A stretch of 64,000 nucleotides of DNA from assembly GCA_920105625.2 (NCBI GenBank), contig OV050032.1, forward strand, positions 15,723,356-15,787,355, in the 5' to 3' direction. The notes beneath the pieces were generated by a model. The model was not told the DNA's origin. It saw only the letters and a program-made list of their open reading frames with translations, and ran no database searches. Source of the stretch: Clusia tigrina (taxonomy: Eukaryota > Arthropoda > Insecta > Diptera > Clusiidae). Positions 60,111 through 64,000 of the stretch are shown piece after piece. The translations under genes and the position numbers were made by a program. The stretch's first letter is position 1. Each line of letters begins with the position of its first letter.

Positions 60111-62070
60111 CTACACCAGAGTAAGGAGAATAAGCAAACCAAGAAGTACTTAACAGTTTTTTAGGTTTTCCGGTTTGAATCGAATTTTAGTATACGAGTA
60201 TATTTAGCAATATGTCAGTAGGGCTGGCCGGCCGCATTCCGTCTCAATCCCTTGTCTTGGTGTCGATTGGGTTTTTGTTATTTCGAGTTTCTGTTTTTGT
60301 TTCCCCAGCAGTTGGACGCAAATTAAATTTTCATTTCACAGATACTCGGTCGTCGTGTACACCGCTGCTGATGCTGCTGCCACTTCTGACGCTTCTGATT
60401 GCAAGATGAATTTGCGATACTTTTGTTTTGTGGTTGCTGCTGTTGTTTTCGGCTATGGTCTTTGTTGTTGTTGTTTTTTTTATACCTTAGCCCGTAATTC
60501 GCTTTGATTTTACTTTAATTTTTAATATACGTAATGTTTCAATGATTCGCATTTTCGCTGTGTGGAAAATGCCTCGCTTTGTTCCGGGCTGGAATGAGTT
60601 TGGGCGGGGCAGTTAGGGAGCAAAGTTTGTGGCTCTCTTGAATGCTTTCTATTTTTGTTTCTGACGTTTTTGCTCATAATATTATAACTTTTAAAAAAAA
60701 AAATGCTTTTTTTGTGTTTCGGGTCGTAATTTGGAGCTTCTTTGTTTGTGATTATTTTAATTATGTGCAATTTGCACACTCTTTGCGAAATTGAGGAGGT
60801 AAGTATCCGTTTGTAGTGTATTTAATGCGATGCTTAATGCAGAGGAACGGTTATTGTGAGTGGGCAGAAAGTGTTGTGCTTCAGTTCCGAAATTCAGTGC
60901 CAAACGTGTTCATAATTTTCTTCTTTTTTCATTGCTCCAACTGCTGTTGTTATTCAACTGAACACAGATGTTCCCAAGTAATTGCCATGTCCGGATCGAC
61001 CTGAAGAATGTGATTTAACTACATAATTGGGAAAATGTTCGAAGGTCAATAAATTGCTGTATTTTTGTTGTGTACAATTGACCGGTTAAACTCACAAACT
61101 CACACAAGAAACTTGTTTCGAGAAGGTTCGTTGGCTCTACTTAAAAATAACTCTCAATTGACTGGTTGGAGTTATTTTTATGCTGATCAAAAAGAGGATT
61201 CTGATAAAATAGGCTCTATGAAATTCATATATTGGTTGCGTGTTGCTGTTTTGCCACTCTTCGATATAGGAGTTGATTCTGCTTCAGTTTGTGGGTTTGC
61301 AGTGTGTTTGTAACGTCCAAGAGGAGTCGATGCAAGAATGGACATAGACAAATATATTTTTGATCAGCGTCACGTCCTGACTCGATTTATCCATGCCCAT
61401 CTGTGCACAGATTTCTTTCACACCGTTGATATATTTTAATGAAAGTTTGCCTGAGCAGCAGCAGACCCCAGATTGCTAGATGAACGACCTTTGTTGAAGT
61501 CGTCTGCATGATTCTAATTTCTGACCACTTGCTTTCATGCACTGGAAAGTTAAGTGTGCTCCATTAGTGTGCTCCTAGTTACTTACAGCAACATACGCGT
61601 GTGTGCATAAAGTGACTTGTTGTTATTGTTCATTTCTACTCATGGCTGTTGGCTGGATTTACTTACTGACTGCAGTCGTTGCCACTGTTTTCCAAGGAGA
61701 CGTTTATCACGCCAATAATGAAAATGGCTTTGCTCTAATCCCCTTCTTTGTGATCTCAATGTCTCTTTTATATCCCCTTCTATTATATTTATTATTCTGT
61801 CAGTATTTTGAGGAACTAAAGTAACCAATTCTTTTTTGATGTGATTCTTCTCTTTAGAGCAGGTCATTTGAGGTGCAAGTTGCTCCCTAATCACAGCTTC
61901 CTGTGACTTGCAATCGTTTTGTGTTGGATGGGACCGAATGCCAAGGGGTATTGACATGGATTTCTCATGCTCTCTTTTTTTGTCGAACGATTTTACAATT
62001 TTATGAACGGGCTTTGTTCAATCAAAGTGAACAGAGACACGCGCTGGATTGTATTCAAACTTTGCCAGCG

Positions 62071-62125
62071 TCCGTGGTGTAGCGGCCAGTTTTGCAGTCA
62101 TGGTGTCATAGGTTTGTATCGCGCC
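62071..62125 (+). other. tRNA-like or SINE-head-like segment
   Basis: TGGTGTAGCGGCCAG resembles an internal RNA polymerase III box A, and 24 bases later GGTTTGTATCGCG resembles a degenerate box B. I cannot fold a full cloverleaf and see no A-rich tail, so this may be an old SINE head or chance. Confidence 0.25.
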
Positions 62126-62859
62126 TATTGCTTGGTCTCCAAATGCTCATTTCTTTCTCCTCTTTTCGAGTAGAATGTCGTAATGCCTAGTACTGATTTG
62201 CTAAAAATCGGGCACACATAATTATAATAATAATAGCAAGCGTTAATTAATGCCCGCTTTAGTTTCTTCCATTTCGCATTCCGTAACAAATTCAAATAAA
62301 ATACAAAGTGCACAATAGTTTCAGTTTCCCCAAAAAAAGTCTCATGAATCCATTTGCGGCACAAGTCTGGCGAGTATTTCGTGGGTATTTTTGAGACACT
62401 TAAAACTATGCCACACATTTTGCTTACAAATTACACATAAAACTGGAATTTGTTGGCATATGTCGCCACTTTTATATATCAGTTACACAAACCTTTTGGT
62501 ATGAGAAGAGTTTAGCATATTTTCAGGTGCTATCAAAATGGCTCGTGAATGAATTCTCTGTATATGTCAGCTATGGTTTATGGTGATGGTGATTATGGTG
62601 AGAAAGTTCGGCATATTTTCAGGGGCTGGAAAAAAATTTCAAGCGAGTGTGACTGCTCTTTCAATGGCAAGAGCTCTCAGGAGTATCCCGAATAATTGCA
62701 GTGTGAAGTTTGATTGGTGTAGCTGGAAGCGTTCGGGAGTGGTGGTCACTTTATCCGAGGTATATATTCATTTCATTGCCACACCCAGGACCTGCTGCGA
62801 TGCTCTTTTACTGCCATTGATATTCACATACTGATATGCCATTGATATTTGATACTGAT

Positions 62860-62992
62860 ACGATGGAAGACGTGCCAGGAATGAAAATTCAAGCGCTCCT
62901 GAAATTCGCCAAAAACGCGGACATATTTCAAGATGCCTACTACAACTCTATATGTGGTTTATGGCCAGCCAGATTAACCTAACTTAATCTTT
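62860..62992 (+). mobile_element. LINE 3' terminus remnant
   Basis: One frame reads EDVPGMKIQALLKFAKNADI, then a tail with CTATATGTGGTTTATGGCC and AGCCAGATTAACCTAAC. It resembles the termini at 14300 and 31700. Short and 5'-truncated. Confidence 0.65.
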
Positions 62993-63424
62993 ACTCCTAC
63001 ATAATTATATGATCACACCACCACTTTGACTCATATCAAAAAGTATATTGGAATTTGGCAACTAGGTTTCTAACTTCCAATTGTGTATGTTAATGTCTCT
63101 TCTATAATCGATGCAGTGATGTCCGTTTGTTTGTCAGTCTGTGCTCACTTTTTGTACAGCACCATAGGTCAAGAGCGAAACGACATATTGAGCTGAAATG
63201 TTGCGCAGGGAATATGTTCCACATATGTTGTGGTTTTTGGGGATAGTTTGGACCACTAACACGCTCATCAGCTATTTTGTTGAAATTTGATATGATTGAA
63301 AACCCGTCTGAACCGAGTTAAGTTTGGTGAATATTGGACCACCGGACAATGACTATTGTCGAACACTTCTTCAGAGTATGAAAATTTACAAGACCCCCCT
63401 CATAATATGCACTTGTGGAGGGTG
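62993..63424. other. No gene seen
   Basis: AT-rich spacer between the LINE tail and a mariner terminus. Confidence 0.45.
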
Positions 63425-64000
63425 TACGAGGGTGGGTCAATAAGTCCTTGAAAATTGAAATAAGGAACACTCTACTCTCGCAAAAGAACATATTATTTTT
63501 CAACATAGTCTCCATTTAGGTCGATACACTTTACGTTTCTCCAATTTTTTGGAGTCCTCCAAATAATACAATTTCTAGAGGCCCTCAAAATAGTTGTTTG
63601 TTTAATTGATGACCTCTTTATTCACCTCAAATCTCTTACCGCCGAGCCATTTCTTCATATTTTGAAACAGGAAATAGTCGCAAGGGTCTCAATCTACCTA
63701 ATTCATGGAATTCTGCCATTGTGATCGCGGACTTGTACGCCGGTGCGTTGTCCTGGTGCGTTTTTCCTCGTCCAATGCGGTCGTTTTTGCTTCAAATCGG
63801 CGTCGAATCGATCCAACAGCTTCCGCCGGTGATCGTTTCAACCCGTTACCTTGAGAAGGTAATCTATGATTCGTACCACGCGTCGTCCCAAAAACTGTTG
63901 CTATGACCTTGTGTGTCGACAGACCCACCTTGGCCTTCTTCGGCTTCGATTCACCAGGAGAAGTCCACTGTCTCGACTGTTCCTTGGCCTCTGGTGTGTT
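63425..64000 (-). mobile_element. Mariner 3' half, continues past the right edge
   Basis: The minus strand, in several frames, reads PKKAKVGLSTHKVIATVFG, then after gaps DPCDYFLFQNMKKWLGGKRF, INQTNNYFEGLQKLYYLEDS and KKLEKR, matching the C-terminal half of a mariner transposase. The third catalytic Asp is in the DPCDYFLF region. A terminus-like sequence CGAGGGTGGGTCAATAAGTC follows a TA at 63425-63426. Frameshifts and stops make it inactive. It differs from the other mariner relics here in both terminus and protein. Confidence 0.87.

Larger units (their letters stand above)
57971..62859. other. No gene; repeats and scattered short open frames
   Basis: ACGGACGG/GGGCGGAC patch near 59417-59447, CAA/CAACCACAGTAA repeats at 59985-60110, (GTT)n near 59830-59850 and 60460-60475, and a tRNA-like box A/box B pair near 62071. 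No credible exon. Confidence 0.45.

Noticed and set aside
59823..60142. Leu/Trp-rich and Cys-rich open frames on the minus strand, Thr-rich on the plus strand
   Set aside because: Products of the CAA/CAACCACAGTAA repeat in three frames.

Overview
The window looks like non-coding DNA from a higher fly, most likely a tephritid-type fruit fly or close relative. That is an inference from the AT-rich background, abundant (CAA)n/(GTT)n and (CA)n microsatellites, alanine- and glutamine-runs in the one clear exon, GT-AG splice signals, short introns, and decayed LINE and mariner elements of insect type. No operons, rRNA genes, CRISPR arrays or complete mobile elements were seen.

Layout. 1-2083: a 115-bp satellite array that runs off the left edge. 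3414-4814 (minus): the only convincing host coding exon, giving a signal peptide followed by a coiled-coil and low-complexity secreted protein. It ends in a clean splice donor, so its intron runs left towards or past the satellite. 5-8.9 kb: microsatellites and a 130-bp triplication that interrupts an open frame. 9.0-10.4 kb (minus): 5' part of a LINE (end of ORF1 plus endonuclease). 13.5-14.3 kb: 3' part of a LINE. 17.8-18.4 kb: 51-bp minisatellite with a 17-residue open frame. 20.4-23.8 kb: two related copies of a short open frame, a LINE tail and a homopurine tract. 26.5-27.55 kb: a 34-bp array with a TATA-box-like motif in every unit. 30.9-31.35 kb: a 38-bp array with an internal dyad. 31.5-35.8 kb: three LINE remnants and an exon-like pair. 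37.8-38.6 kb: mariner remnant and minisatellites. 40.8-41.3 kb: 150-bp in-frame repeat. 42.0-43.3 kb: mariner relic broken by a LINE tail, with another LINE tail beside it. 46.1-47.4 kb: AAT tract and a 119/120-bp array. 47.7-49.9 kb: two LINE remnants (jockey/CR1-like and RTE-like) with a fold-back sequence between them. 52.5-52.7 kb: another fold-back. 54.9-55.5 kb: second copy of the 34.6-kb LINE, followed at once by a lone diverged monomer of the left-edge satellite. 57.4-58.0 kb and 63.4-64.0 kb: mariner 3' halves.

Nothing here forms a pathway. The main content is one partial host gene embedded in, or next to, a TE graveyard with an unusual number of unrelated tandem arrays, seven with units of 34-150 bp. 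The most interesting items are the satellite and its distant lone monomer, the TATA-bearing 34-bp array, the 150-bp repeat whose changes fall largely in one small patch, the paired short open frames at 20.4 and 23.7 kb, and a recurrent octamer TACTCGTA/TACGAGTA. All domain calls come from reading translated sequence by eye and were not checked by any search.
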